A DNA stretch of 64,000 bases, from the NCBI GenBank assembly GCA_024239075.1, contig JANBVI010000009.1, forward strand, positions 62,001 to 126,000, in the 5' to 3' direction. Below, piece after piece: positions 34,980-43,117 of the stretch. Source of the stretch: Fischerella sp. CENA71. Lineage in GTDB: Bacteria > Cyanobacteriota > Cyanobacteriia > Cyanobacteriales > Nostocaceae. The stretch's first letter is position 1, and each line of letters begins with the position of its first letter. The translations under genes were made by a program, and so were the position numbers. The notes under the pieces are model-generated. The model ran no database searches and was not told the DNA's origin. It saw only the letters and a list, made by a program, of their open reading frames with translations.

Positions 34980-35390
34980 TTGAAACCCGAAAGTTCTCGT
35001 TTGAAACCTGAAAGTTCTCGTTTGAAACCCGAAAGTTCTCGTTTGAAACCCGAAAGTTCTAGTTTGAAACCCGAAAGTTCTAGTTTGAAACCTGAAAGTT
35101 CTCGTTTGAAATCTGAAAGTTCTCGTTTGAAACCTGAAAGTTCTCGTTTGAAATCTGAACGTTCTAGTTTGAAACCTGAAAGTTCTAGTTTGAAACCTGA
35201 AAGTTCTCGTTTGAAACCTGAAAGTTCTCGTTTAAAACCTGAAAGTTCTCATTTGAAACCTGAAAGTTCTCGTTTGAAACCTGAAAATTCTAGTTTGAAA
35301 CCTGAAAATTCTAGTTTGAAACCTGAAAATTCTAGTTTGAAACCTGAAAGTTCTCGTTTGAAACCTGAAAGTTCTCGTTTGAAACCTAAA
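34978..35390. repeat. 21-bp tandem repeat array (about 19-20 units)
   Basis: The unit is GTTTGAAACCTGAAAGTTCT plus one base; neighbouring units differ at a few positions (CCC/CCT, CGT/AGT, AAA/AAT). Because the period is a multiple of three, a frame of 180 codons (34980-35522, heptads LKPESSR) stays open, but it has only a TTG start and no ribosome site, so I do not call it a gene. Each unit holds the small palindrome GTTTGAAAC. The array lies between the exporter ATPase and HlyD genes. Confidence 0.9.
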
Positions 35391-35409
35391 ATCTCTCCCT
35401 ACTTGATAT

Positions 35410-35564
35410 CTTGCACCAACCCCATATCCCGCCTCAGAATTAATTCTGAGGCTAATAGCATAAGTTCGTTAAAACGGACTCAAACATTTTCCTGGTCAGA
35501 TTTATCTGACTTTAGCTATTAGCCAAGAAATTTATTTATTGGCGGGATATGGGGTTGATGCAAG
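35410..35564. repeat. MITE-like 155-bp palindromic element
   Basis: Terminal inverted repeats of 24 bases (CTTGCACCAACCCCATATCC... at 35410-35433 against 35541-35564) differ at one position. Inside are nested pairs: TCAGAATTAATTCTGA, GGCTAATAGC against GCTATTAGCC, and GTCAGATTTATCTGAC. There is no coding capacity. It behaves like a non-autonomous mobile element or a strongly folded RNA between the exporter and HlyD genes. Confidence 0.8.
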
Positions 35565-35601
35565 ATTTGAATTTTGAATTTTGAATTGGTATTACACCTC
35601 T

Positions 35602-37161
35602 ATGAATAACTTCAACGGTTCTCATCCTTACTCTAATGGTCATGGAAACAACGGTAATACTGCTGTTTCGATTCAGGACGATACATCTTTGGTGACTCCT
35701 GCGATTGATATAGCGCCAACACTCAAACGCTTTGATCAGTCTGTGGTGTTACGACAGTCGTCAATTTTACCAAGGGCGGTTGCTTGGACTTTGATAACTA
35801 TGACTACTGCTGGGGTGATCTGGGCTTGTGTAGCACAGTTTGAAGAAGCGATTCCTGCTCAAGGTAAACTCGAACCGGAAGGAGCTGTGACGGAAGTACA
35901 AGCACCGATTACTGGTGTTGCGAAAAGGATTCTAGTCAAAGATGGACAACAAGTCAAACAAGGTGATTTATTGCTGACTCTCGATCCAACAGTCGATAAT
36001 GCTGAACAAACATCACTGCGAAAAATTCGCGCTGCTTTGATGGGGGAGAATCAGTTTTACCAAATCCAAATGGCTGGTCAAACTCCTGCGAATTCAAAAC
36101 TGCTGGCGTCGCTACCTGCTGAACAAGCTTTTTTAACAAAACACCGTGCGGAATTGGTTGCAGAAAATCAACTTTATCGGCTGCAATTGCAAGGTGCTAC
36201 GACTGGTGGAGGGTTAAGTGCAGAGCAACAAACACGATTACAGTCTGCGGAAGCTGAGGTGCGATCGCGCATTAGTGCTGCTAAGTTAGAAGTTGATCAG
36301 TTGCAAAAGCAGTTAAAACAAAATCAAGTTGAACTGGCTAGTGCTAAAGATTTACTAGTTATAGAAAAAACGATTCTCACAGACTTGACAGTGTTGGCAA
36401 ATCAGGGAGGAATTGGTAGAAATCAGTATTACAAGCAACAACAGCAATTCCGCAGTCGCCAAGCAGATGTGGATCGACTTTTAGAGGAACAAAAAAGACT
36501 AGAGTATGCAATTACACAAGCTGATGAAAAGGTAAAAAATGCGATCGCCCTGACTCAAACAGAGGTACTAACTAAAATTGCTGATAATCAAAAGCGAATT
36601 GCAGAAATAGACAGTCAACTCACTAAAGCAATTGTTGACAATGAGCAGCAAATTGCTCAAATTGATAGTCAAATCAGCAAAACCCAGCAAAATCTACGTT
36701 ACCAAGAACTTAAAGCCCCCGTTTCAGGTACTATATTTGATTTACAAGCCCATAATCCTGGTTATGTGACTAATTCTTCAGCGCCAATTCTTAAAATAGT
36801 TCCCAATCAATCCCTTGTTGCTAAAGTCTTCATTACCAACCGCGACATCGGTTTTGTCAAAGAAGGAATGAAAGTTGATGTGAGAATTGATTCATTTCCT
36901 TACAGTGAATTTGGGGATATAAAAGGTAAACTAGTTTGGGTTGGTTCCGACGCTTTACCCCCGGATAATATTTATTCCTTCTACAGATTTCCTGCTAAAG
37001 TCGTGCTTGAACAGCAGTATTTAATGATTGGCGATCGCCAAGTCAATCTCCAATCAGGAATGTCAGTCAGTACCAATATCAAACTTCGCAAACGCAACGT
37101 TGCTAGTATTTTTACTGACCTGTTTAGCAAGAATATAGAAAGTTTGAAGTTTGTGAGGTAA
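35602..37161 (+). CDS. HlyD-family membrane fusion protein of a type I secretion system
   Basis: The start is the ATG at 35602 (MNNFNGSHPYSNG), without a strong ribosome site. The 519-residue protein has an Asn/Gly-rich cytoplasmic N terminus, one membrane span (about 62-83), a lipoyl-like half (VTEVQAPITGVAKRILVKDG at about 92-110), a long coiled coil (about 200-360, rich in Gln, Lys and Ala), the second lipoyl half (LKAPVSGTIFDLQAHNPGYV) and a beta-barrel region (VAKVFITNRDIGFVKEG). It should bridge the inner-membrane exporter to a TolC-type outer-membrane channel, which is not in the window. The RTX enzyme upstream is the probable cargo. Confidence 0.93.
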   Translation: MNNFNGSHPYSNGHGNNGNTAVSIQDDTSLVTPAIDIAPTLKRFDQSVVLRQSSILPRAVAWTLITMTTAGVIWACVAQFEEAIPAQGKLEPEGAVTEVQAPITGVAKRILVKDGQQVKQGDLLLTLDPTVDNAEQTSLRKIRAALMGENQFYQIQMAGQTPANSKLLASLPAEQAFLTKHRAELVAENQLYRLQLQGATTGGGLSAEQQTRLQSAEAEVRSRISAAKLEVDQLQKQLKQNQVELASAKDLLVIEKTILTDLTVLANQGGIGRNQYYKQQQQFRSRQADVDRLLEEQKRLEYAITQADEKVKNAIALTQTEVLTKIADNQKRIAEIDSQLTKAIVDNEQQIAQIDSQISKTQQNLRYQELKAPVSGTIFDLQAHNPGYVTNSSAPILKIVPNQSLVAKVFITNRDIGFVKEGMKVDVRIDSFPYSEFGDIKGKLVWVGSDALPPDNIYSFYRFPAKVVLEQQYLMIGDRQVNLQSGMSVSTNIKLRKRNVASIFTDLFSKNIESLKFVR

Positions 37162-37391
37162 AAAAGAACGAGGAACAGGGAAATTTTTAAAGATTTAGCA
37201 TAGCAAAACCGGATTTGCACTAAATCCAAAATTGAGGGAAAATTTTCTCAATACAGTAACGAAGATAAGCGTCTAAATAGTGGATTGTGGTCAACTTGCT
37301 TACCATCTTCATAAATCAATTTTGCCAACACAAAACCTACTACAACGCTGTGTTGACTAAGCTGTAATAAATGCTACTTTAAAATAGGTTT
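37162..37391. other. Intergenic gap after hlyD
   Basis: AT-rich sequence with a short imperfect palindrome around CAAAACCGGATTTGCACTAAATCC near 37205. No gene or clear terminator is seen before the small ORF at 37392. Confidence 0.4.
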
Positions 37392-37613
37392 ATGGCCAGA
37401 AGACGGACAATATTTCAGATAGCAGAAAAGTCAGAAAGTTGTTTAGACCAAGGACAAACCCAAGATCCAGATGTAGTACAAAAGATGCGATCGCATTTTT
37501 GGCATCGGATGCCAAATTGCTTAACAAATAAAGCCAAAAAAGCATTTCCCAGGCTTTCGCAATTATGTCATCGACATTGGGTAAAGCAAAATATATCCAG
37601 ATCGATAAATTAA
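37392..37613 (+). CDS. Doubtful small ORF (73 aa, basic)
   Basis: This 73-codon frame starts with ATG (MARRRTIFQIAEKSES...) and is rich in Arg, Lys, His and Cys. There is no clear ribosome site, membrane segment or known motif. It lies alone in a 507-base gap between hlyD and ftsH. A real small basic protein is possible, but chance is about as likely. Confidence 0.3.
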   Translation: MARRRTIFQIAEKSESCLDQGQTQDPDVVQKMRSHFWHRMPNCLTNKAKKAFPRLSQLCHRHWVKQNISRSIN

Positions 37614-37629
37614 TATTCTTTTAATATAC

Positions 37630-37649
37630 GGGCGCATGGCTATGCGCCC
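37630..37649. terminator. GGGCGCAT/ATGCGCCC hairpin downstream of ftsH
   Basis: A perfect 8-bp stem with a 4-base loop lies 20 bases past the ftsH stop codon (minus strand). No T-run follows on the minus strand, so it may be either a terminator or one of the dispersed GGGCGCA-type repeats common in Nostoc. Confidence 0.45.
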
Positions 37650-37668
37650 CTATTCTGTTCTGTATGCT

Positions 37669-39588
37669 CTACCCACCACTAACTACTAACTGTTGCTTTT
37701 CAGGTAACTGAGTATACTCAGCAACAATTTTGCGGAATTGCTCTCCTTCTATCGTCTCCTGTTCTACTAACAAGTCTACAAGACGGTCTACTAATGCGCG
37801 GTTTTCACGGATGATTTTTCGGGCTTCTTGGTAACAAGAAATAGCCATTTCCCGTACTTGTCTATCAATCTTGGTGGCCATTTCTTCCGAATATTCGTTG
37901 CGGCTAACCCAATCTCTACCCAAGAAGACATCACTATTTTGAGTTTCTAAAGCTACTAGTCCCAAGTCAGACATACCATACATTGTCACCATCTTTCGGG
38001 CTAGGTTCGCAACCATTTTCAAATCATTACTAGCGCCACCTGTAACTTCAGATTCTCCAAATACTTCTGCTTCTGAGGCTTTTCCTCCCAATGTCATAGT
38101 AATGTTGTCTTGTATCCAAGCACGAGTGTAAAGACCACTATCAATCATCTCTTCATTGAGAATTTGCTGAGAGAAACCACCTACTCCACCAGAACGGGGA
38201 ATAATGGTGACTTTATTTAAAGGGTCTGCGTGGGGTAAAAGTGTAGCCAAAAGAGCGTGTCCTATCTCGTGATAAGCAATCAATCGCTTTTTGTTGCTAT
38301 CTAACAATGGGTTGAGAGTTAACCCAATCGTCAGTCTATCAATAGCATCGTCAATTTCTATCTGTGTAATGAAATCTTTGCGTCTGCGTGCTGTGAGAAT
38401 TGCAGCTTCATTCAACAAGTTAGCTAAATCTGCTCCTGTAAAACCAGGGGTGCGACGTGCCACAACTTCTAGGGAAACTGCTGGATCAACCTTCTTATTA
38501 CGAGCGTGAACTTTTAAAATTTCTAAACGCCCTTTCCTGTCTGGTGCATCAACAATTACCTGACGGTCAAATCTTCCAGGTCTGAGTAATGCTGCATCCA
38601 AAACGTCTGGGCGGTTAGTGGCAGCAATAATAATAATACCTGTATTGCCCTCAAAACCATCCATTTCGGTCAGCAACTGATTAAGAGTTTGCTCTCTCTC
38701 GTCGTTACCACCACCAATACCAGCACCCCTTTGTCTACCAACAGCATCAATTTCATCGATAAATATCAAACAAGGGGCATTATCTTTGGCTTTTTTGAAT
38801 AAGTCACGAACGCGAGACGCACCGACACCAACAAACATTTCCACAAATTCTGAACCGGAAATGCTAAAGAAGGGAACGCCTGCTTCCCCAGCAATGGCTT
38901 TTGCTAATAAGGTTTTACCAGTACCCGGAGGCCCTACTAACAGGACTCCTTTGGGAATGCGGGCGCCGACAGCAGTAAATTTTTCTGGTTGTTTGAGGAA
39001 GGTGACGACTTCTTGCAATTCTTCTTTCGCTTCTTCAATACCCGCGACATCATCGAATTTAATACCAGTTTTTGCCTCCATTTGAAAACGAGCTCTGGAT
39101 TTACCAAAGTTCATGGCTTGACTAGAAGCATTCGTAGATCGGCGAAGGAAGAGCAACATTAAAGCAACCAGTGGCAAAATCCACATGAGATTGATCAAAA
39201 GACCAACAGCAGCTTTACTGTTAGCAGAGGAAACCTCGTCAAACTGGACATTTTTATTAGCTTTAAGTGTATTGATTAATTCTGGGTTTTGATCCAAAAG
39301 TTTTACACGTTGCGGTTGAGCATTTGGCTCCTGTCCCTTGAGATAGACATCTGCTACTTTTTCGCTTTCGTCTAAATCTACCCTGACGACTTCTCCATTT
39401 TCAATTTTTTGGAGCAGCTTACCATAGGTAAGAGTATTGTTATCCTGCTGTTCTGCTTTTTGTGCTAAGGCTGGAGTCCCTACTACAAATCCTGGTGACA
39501 TCATCATAGCGGCTACCAACGCCCCTGCCAAAGCTGTACGTTTTGTCGCTCGCTGTTTTGTTGACACCTTTTTTTCAAAACTTCTCAT
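37669..39588 (-). CDS. ftsH: ATP-dependent zinc metalloprotease FtsH
   Basis: This 639-residue AAA+ membrane protease fits the FtsH family. The N terminus has a first hydrophobic segment (about 20-42) and a second (about 128-147). The ATPase domain shows [13 protein letters not shown] (Walker A, about 215), [13 protein letters not shown] (Walker B) and the [18 protein letters not shown] second region of homology. The protease domain has the zinc motif HEIGH and a Glu/Asp-containing C-terminal third-ligand region. In cyanobacteria FtsH complexes remove damaged D1 protein or control other membrane proteins. Which of the four usual FtsH paralogues this is cannot be settled here. Confidence 0.97.
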   Translation of the reverse strand: MRSFEKKVSTKQRATKRTALAGALVAAMMMSPGFVVGTPALAQKAEQQDNNTLTYGKLLQKIENGEVVRVDLDESEKVADVYLKGQEPNAQPQRVKLLDQNPELINTLKANKNVQFDEVSSANSKAAVGLLINLMWILPLVALMLLFLRRSTNASSQAMNFGKSRARFQMEAKTGIKFDDVAGIEEAKEELQEVVTFLKQPEKFTAVGARIPKGVLLVGPPGTGKTLLAKAIAGEAGVPFFSISGSEFVEMFVGVGASRVRDLFKKAKDNAPCLIFIDEIDAVGRQRGAGIGGGNDEREQTLNQLLTEMDGFEGNTGIIIIAATNRPDVLDAALLRPGRFDRQVIVDAPDRKGRLEILKVHARNKKVDPAVSLEVVARRTPGFTGADLANLLNEAAILTARRRKDFITQIEIDDAIDRLTIGLTLNPLLDSNKKRLIAYHEIGHALLATLLPHADPLNKVTIIPRSGGVGGFSQQILNEEMIDSGLYTRAWIQDNITMTLGGKASEAEVFGESEVTGGASNDLKMVANLARKMVTMYGMSDLGLVALETQNSDVFLGRDWVSRNEYSEEMATKIDRQVREMAISCYQEARKIIRENRALVDRLVDLLVEQETIEGEQFRKIVAEYTQLPEKQQLVVSGG

Positions 39589-40096
39589 AAGAATTACCCT
39601 TTGTCCGCTGCCATGATCTGAGCGCTGGTTTTTTATGGCTTTATTTTTTAGAAAGAGTAGAAATAACCTTTTCTCACTCTAGTGTAGCTCTGCATTCAGG
39701 TATTAGGATAGGTTCTGCTCTGTGCCGTTGATTCAACTTGAAAAAGGGTGTAGGAGGAATCATATTTTCATTACCTCGTTGTGTGATTTATCACATGAGC
39801 GTCTAGCTTGAAAGTGGGAATTGGGAACTATTAATTCTTTTATCAGAAAATATTGTTTTCAACAGGGATTTGACAGGTTTGGTTACATATAGTTAAGATA
39901 TATTCATACTCGTAATGAGTTCGTTTATCAAAAATATCTTCCTTAAGGGAGTTTAGCTAACTTCACAAGAGATATACGAGTGTAAGGATGTGGGAATAGG
40001 AAATTAGTCATAGTTAATAACTAGCATTCCTCAACCGTGATGTATGCAGTTAATGTCACTTTTTATTGAAGTTAATTAGCAACTGGGTGATTGATT
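39589..40096. other. Intergenic region between divergent ftsH and FMN reductase genes
   Basis: This 508-base gap contains the dispersed repeat at 39738-39812 and otherwise AT-rich sequence. The divergent promoters of ftsH and the reductase should lie here. No gene is supported. Confidence 0.5.
39738..39812. repeat. Dispersed repeat, GGGTGTAGGAG family (copy C)
   Basis: The block reads AAAAAGGGTGTAGGAGGAAT, then CATATTTTCATTACC, GTGTGATTTATCACATGAGC and ends GTCTAGCTTGAAAG. The inner GTGTGAT/ATCACATGAG resembles GTGTGATCACCCGTGG in copy B, so the family carries its own small palindrome. Confidence 0.65.
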
Positions 40097-40642
40097 ATGG
40101 TAAAAATAGTTGGCATTGGTGGCAGTTTAAGGGCAAACTCTTATAGTCAAATAGCTTTACGTTTAGCAGCCCAACGGGTAGAAGCTTTAGGTGCAGAAGT
40201 GGAAATATTGGACTTACGGGAAATGCAGTTACCGTTTTGTAATGGAGAACAGGAGTATCCAGATTATCCAGATGTGCAAAGGTTGCAATATGCTGTGAGT
40301 CGTGCTGATGGCTTGATTTTGGCAACACCAGAATATCACGGCAGTATCAGTGGTGTTTTAAAAAATGCCTTAGATTTGATGAGTTTTGAGCAATTGTCTG
40401 GTAAGGTTACAGGATTAATTAGTGTGTTGGGGGGACAATCTAACAGCAACGCCCTGAATGATCTGAGGATAATTATGCGTTGGGTACACGGCTGGGTGAT
40501 TCCCGAACAGATTGCTATTGGACAAGTGTGGAAAGCTTTCAGCCCTGAAGGGAAGTTATTAGATGACAAGCTTGCTCAACGTTTTGATCAATTTGCTCAG
40601 AGTTTAGTAGATAATACCCGCAAGCTCAGAGAAGTGGATTAA
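40097..40642 (+). CDS. NADPH-dependent FMN reductase family protein
   Basis: The start is the ATG at 40097 (MVKIVGIGGSLRANSYSQIA). The 181-residue flavodoxin-like protein has the FMN phosphate loop GSLRANSYS at its N terminus, LDLREMQLPFCNGE, ATPEYHGSISGVLKNALDLM (the family's PEYxGSxxGxLKNxxD pattern, about residue 80) and LGGQSNSNALNDLR. It probably reduces FMN, quinones or chromate-like acceptors with NADPH; the physiological substrate is unknown. It is divergent from ftsH and not tightly linked to other genes. Confidence 0.92.
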   Translation: MVKIVGIGGSLRANSYSQIALRLAAQRVEALGAEVEILDLREMQLPFCNGEQEYPDYPDVQRLQYAVSRADGLILATPEYHGSISGVLKNALDLMSFEQLSGKVTGLISVLGGQSNSNALNDLRIIMRWVHGWVIPEQIAIGQVWKAFSPEGKLLDDKLAQRFDQFAQSLVDNTRKLREVD

Positions 40643-40697
40643 TTTGTTTGCGATCGCGTAGCGGCTGCTTTGCAGCATTGCTTTCACGTTGCAAAAG

Positions 40698-40751
40698 GTT
40701 TGTAATAAGTACTTTAGTCTTTTCTTGAGGACTAAAGTCCTTACTATGAAC
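40698..40751. repeat. Palindromic dispersed repeat (GTAGTAAGGACT family, long form)
   Basis: The block begins GGTTTGTAATAAGTACTTTA and ends ACTAAAGTCCTTACTATGAA, the two ends being nearly reverse complementary around TTTTCTTGAG. It is the third copy of the family at 15543 and 24439. It lies between the convergent reductase and hypothetical genes, where it might also act as a terminator. Confidence 0.7.
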
Positions 40752-40755
40752 TTAA

Positions 40756-41655
40756 TTAATTTTGAGAAAAGGTAATTTTATCCACCGCAACCTTTGACAT
40801 CGGTGTCATCTCTCCAGTTTCTATATCCACAGAAAAAAGAGAATTAGTTGCTTCATGTTTAGGATTAGCAAGTGCATAAACTTTTCCTGATGGAGAGAAG
40901 GTAAGACTTAGTAAGTCATTTTGCAAAGGCCGTTTATCAAATGTTAATGGTGATAAGGTGACGATGTTTCCTTTGCCGGTAAGCATAGACCTATTATCCA
41001 GGTCTAGCTGTACTAATTTTGTAACACCTTCCACGCCAAGAGTAGTACCATAAATTTTTCCATCCGGGCTGAGTGCAAGATTGCTAAATCGTCTCTCCGG
41101 TGGTAGTTCTGGTAAAAATAAATCAGAATCAGAAGAGACTTGGCCATTTTTAGGATTAATTATTACCATCTCAAAAGGAGGAAGACCTCCATTGAGGCTT
41201 ACTATACCAATTAGTTTGTCGTCTTTTGTAGCCACTAAATTTTCAATTGTACAATTAGATTTTTTAAATCCAGATATTTTTTTAGATTTAGAATAGCGAC
41301 GATCAGAAAATAGCAATTTACTATAATTTCCGTGTTTTGTTAATGCTGTACTTACAAGCACAAATATCCCATTTGATAGAGAAGTAAAACCAGTGATTCG
41401 CTCACTTGGTTGAGTATATACTGCTTTGCTGGCTATCTCGGTTTTTGTATCAGTGTTGTCTACTTTTGTTGGGAGAATCTCATTAAAAGTTTTAGGTAGA
41501 ATTTGGCTCGTCAAAGCTTGTCTACCAGTTGGTAGCTCTAAAGAAACTAAAGAAATTGCTGGGGTAGTATTAGCTAAGTCGGTAGAGATTGTTTGACTTA
41601 GACTTTGCTTTTTGTTAAATTTTGCTCCGATGAGTGAGTTTGATCCATTTGCCAA
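40756..41655 (-). CDS. Hypothetical beta-propeller-like protein
   Basis: The start is a TTG at 41655, chosen because a GGAGG site lies 7-8 bases upstream; no ATG is as well placed. The 299-residue protein shows repeated beta-propeller-like strands: LVATKDDKLIGIVSLN, SNLALSPDGKIYGTTLG and LTFSPSGKVYALANPK, each followed by a VIINPKNG or FSVDIETGE type strand. No signal peptide or catalytic residues are seen. It may be a binding or scaffold protein. Its neighbours give no clue. Confidence is good for the gene and low for the function. Confidence 0.72.
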   Translation of the reverse strand: MANGSNSLIGAKFNKKQSLSQTISTDLANTTPAISLVSLELPTGRQALTSQILPKTFNEILPTKVDNTDTKTEIASKAVYTQPSERITGFTSLSNGIFVLVSTALTKHGNYSKLLFSDRRYSKSKKISGFKKSNCTIENLVATKDDKLIGIVSLNGGLPPFEMVIINPKNGQVSSDSDLFLPELPPERRFSNLALSPDGKIYGTTLGVEGVTKLVQLDLDNRSMLTGKGNIVTLSPLTFDKRPLQNDLLSLTFSPSGKVYALANPKHEATNSLFSVDIETGEMTPMSKVAVDKITFSQN

Positions 41656-41998
41656 TGTCTTACCTCCAAATTTGGCGATCGCTATTCATAGCACCAACTG
41701 ACCAAATTGTTGACATTTGAATTTCAGCCCATAATTTGGCAATTTTAGTATATGTTACTTTAATCCTAGTCAATATTAATGTTTGCAAAATTCTGAAAGT
41801 GTACGGTAATCCAGGAAGTAGTAAGAAACTGTTTTGATGCTAATTGCTATCACTTAGCTGTGTTAATTCTTACAAATCTAAACTGTTAGCTATTGCCTAC
41901 CACGATATATAATGAAATATTTTTTAGAATAAAAAATAAAACATAGAGCGTGAGAAAATCAAACTTCAACTTCTGATATTCTTGAGTAGGTATTTCAC
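41656..41998. other. Intergenic region between divergent genes
   Basis: This 343-base AT-rich gap separates the hypothetical propeller-like gene and the FAD oxidoreductase. One HIP1-like site (GCGATCGC near 41685) is present. I see no gene, hairpin or repeat of note. Confidence 0.5.
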
Positions 41999-43003
41999 AT
42001 GTCTTCGTTTACGACCTCAACAGCCTCTACACTTTCCTATCTGGTGATTGGCGGTGGAATGTCTGGTTTAATTGCAGCTACAGTTCTACGCGATCGCCAC
42101 ATGCAAGTTACTGTAGTTGATAAAGGTCGGGCGATTGGTGGGAGAATGGCAACTCGTCGCATCCAAAATGCTCAATACGGCGAAGGTATTTTTGATTACG
42201 GCGCTCAGTATTTTACTGTCCAAAATTCCAGATTTCAAACTTTAGTCAATAGCTGGATTCAAGAAGGAATTGTTAAGCAAGGGTCGCTTAATAATCATAT
42301 ATTGAGTAGAGAAATTTACTATAGAGGCATCAGTAGCAACCGTGCTATTGCTCATTATTTAGCTAAAAATTTGGATGTTCATACAAATACAAAAGTTATA
42401 AAATTTACATGGCTAGATGATTATTGGCAAGTCCAAACAGAAACTAACGACACCTTCTCAGCAGATGTATTATTACTAACGCCACCTCTACCTCAAACTC
42501 TGGAATTATTAGAGCGATCGCAAATACAATTACCAGCACAAACAAAACATCGACTAGAACAGATAGTCTATTATCGTTGCATAGCAGTACTTGCTCTGTT
42601 GTCACAACCGAGCCAGATTCCCAATCCTGGAGGTATGCAATTAGATGGAAATATCCTGAGTTGGATTGCTTGCAATCAAAAAAAGGGAATTTCACCGCAA
42701 GGTAACGCAGTAACACTCCTTGCAAATTCTGAGTTTAGCGAAACTCATTGGGAGGCGGATAATGCAGTGATTACCAATCAACTTTTTGAAGCTGCATCAC
42801 CGTGGTTAGGATCTTCGGTGATTGATTATCAAGTGCATCGTTGGCGCTACAGCCAACCGCAAACAGTCTACGGTGAACCTTACTTGTTACTAACTGAACC
42901 GGGGCCAATAGTTATATGTGGAGATGCTTTTATTCAACCAGATGTGGAAGGCGCGGTTTTGTCTGGATTAGCTGCTGCTGATTATTTATTAAGTAATTTA
43001 TAA
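41999..43003 (+). CDS. FAD-dependent amine oxidase-like (renalase-type) oxidoreductase
   Basis: This 334-residue flavoprotein has a Rossmann GxGxxG-type motif (VIGGGMSGLIAATVL, about residue 16), a second binding strand ending VVDKGRAIGGRMATRR, and a C-terminal FAD motif (VICGDAFIQPDVEGAVLSGLAAA). The pattern, including DYGAQYFTVQ near residue 63, fits the renalase/amine oxidase-related NAD(P)-binding family common in cyanobacteria. The substrate is unknown. The PrmA-like methyltransferase gene follows after 114 bases that contain a structured leader. Confidence 0.9.
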   Translation: MSSFTTSTASTLSYLVIGGGMSGLIAATVLRDRHMQVTVVDKGRAIGGRMATRRIQNAQYGEGIFDYGAQYFTVQNSRFQTLVNSWIQEGIVKQGSLNNHILSREIYYRGISSNRAIAHYLAKNLDVHTNTKVIKFTWLDDYWQVQTETNDTFSADVLLLTPPLPQTLELLERSQIQLPAQTKHRLEQIVYYRCIAVLALLSQPSQIPNPGGMQLDGNILSWIACNQKKGISPQGNAVTLLANSEFSETHWEADNAVITNQLFEAASPWLGSSVIDYQVHRWRYSQPQTVYGEPYLLLTEPGPIVICGDAFIQPDVEGAVLSGLAAADYLLSNL

Positions 43004-43044
43004 AAAGTGAAAAATCAATATACATATTAAGATAAAAAAGTTAA

Positions 43045-43111
43045 CTTCCGCCGATCAGCAAAGCCGTTCGGTGAGATTTCCCAGTACCTGTACGGCTAAA
43101 CCCGAAGGAAG
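43045..43111 (+). promoter_or_regulatory. Candidate structured leader (riboswitch-like) of the PrmA-like gene
   Basis: CTTCC (43045-43049) pairs with GGAAG (43107-43111), which is also the ribosome site 6 bases before the ATG. Inside, GCCGT (43063-43067) pairs with ACGGC (43092-43096), and TTCGG (43067-43071) can form a pseudoknot with CCGAA (43102-43106). Folding would hide the ribosome site. The stretch GGTGAGATTTCC recalls part of the cobalamin core, but the rest does not fit, so I cannot assign a known class. Confidence 0.45.
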
Positions 43112-43117
43112 AAAATT

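Noticed and set aside
34980-35522. A 180-codon open frame of LKPESSR heptads
   Set aside because: The 21-base period keeps the frame open by itself, the start is TTG without ribosome site, and the tail runs into a MITE-like element. I annotate the DNA as a repeat, not as a protein.
43045-43111. Standard cobalamin riboswitch
   Set aside because: Only GGTGAGATTTCC resembles the core; the other conserved boxes and the required length are missing.
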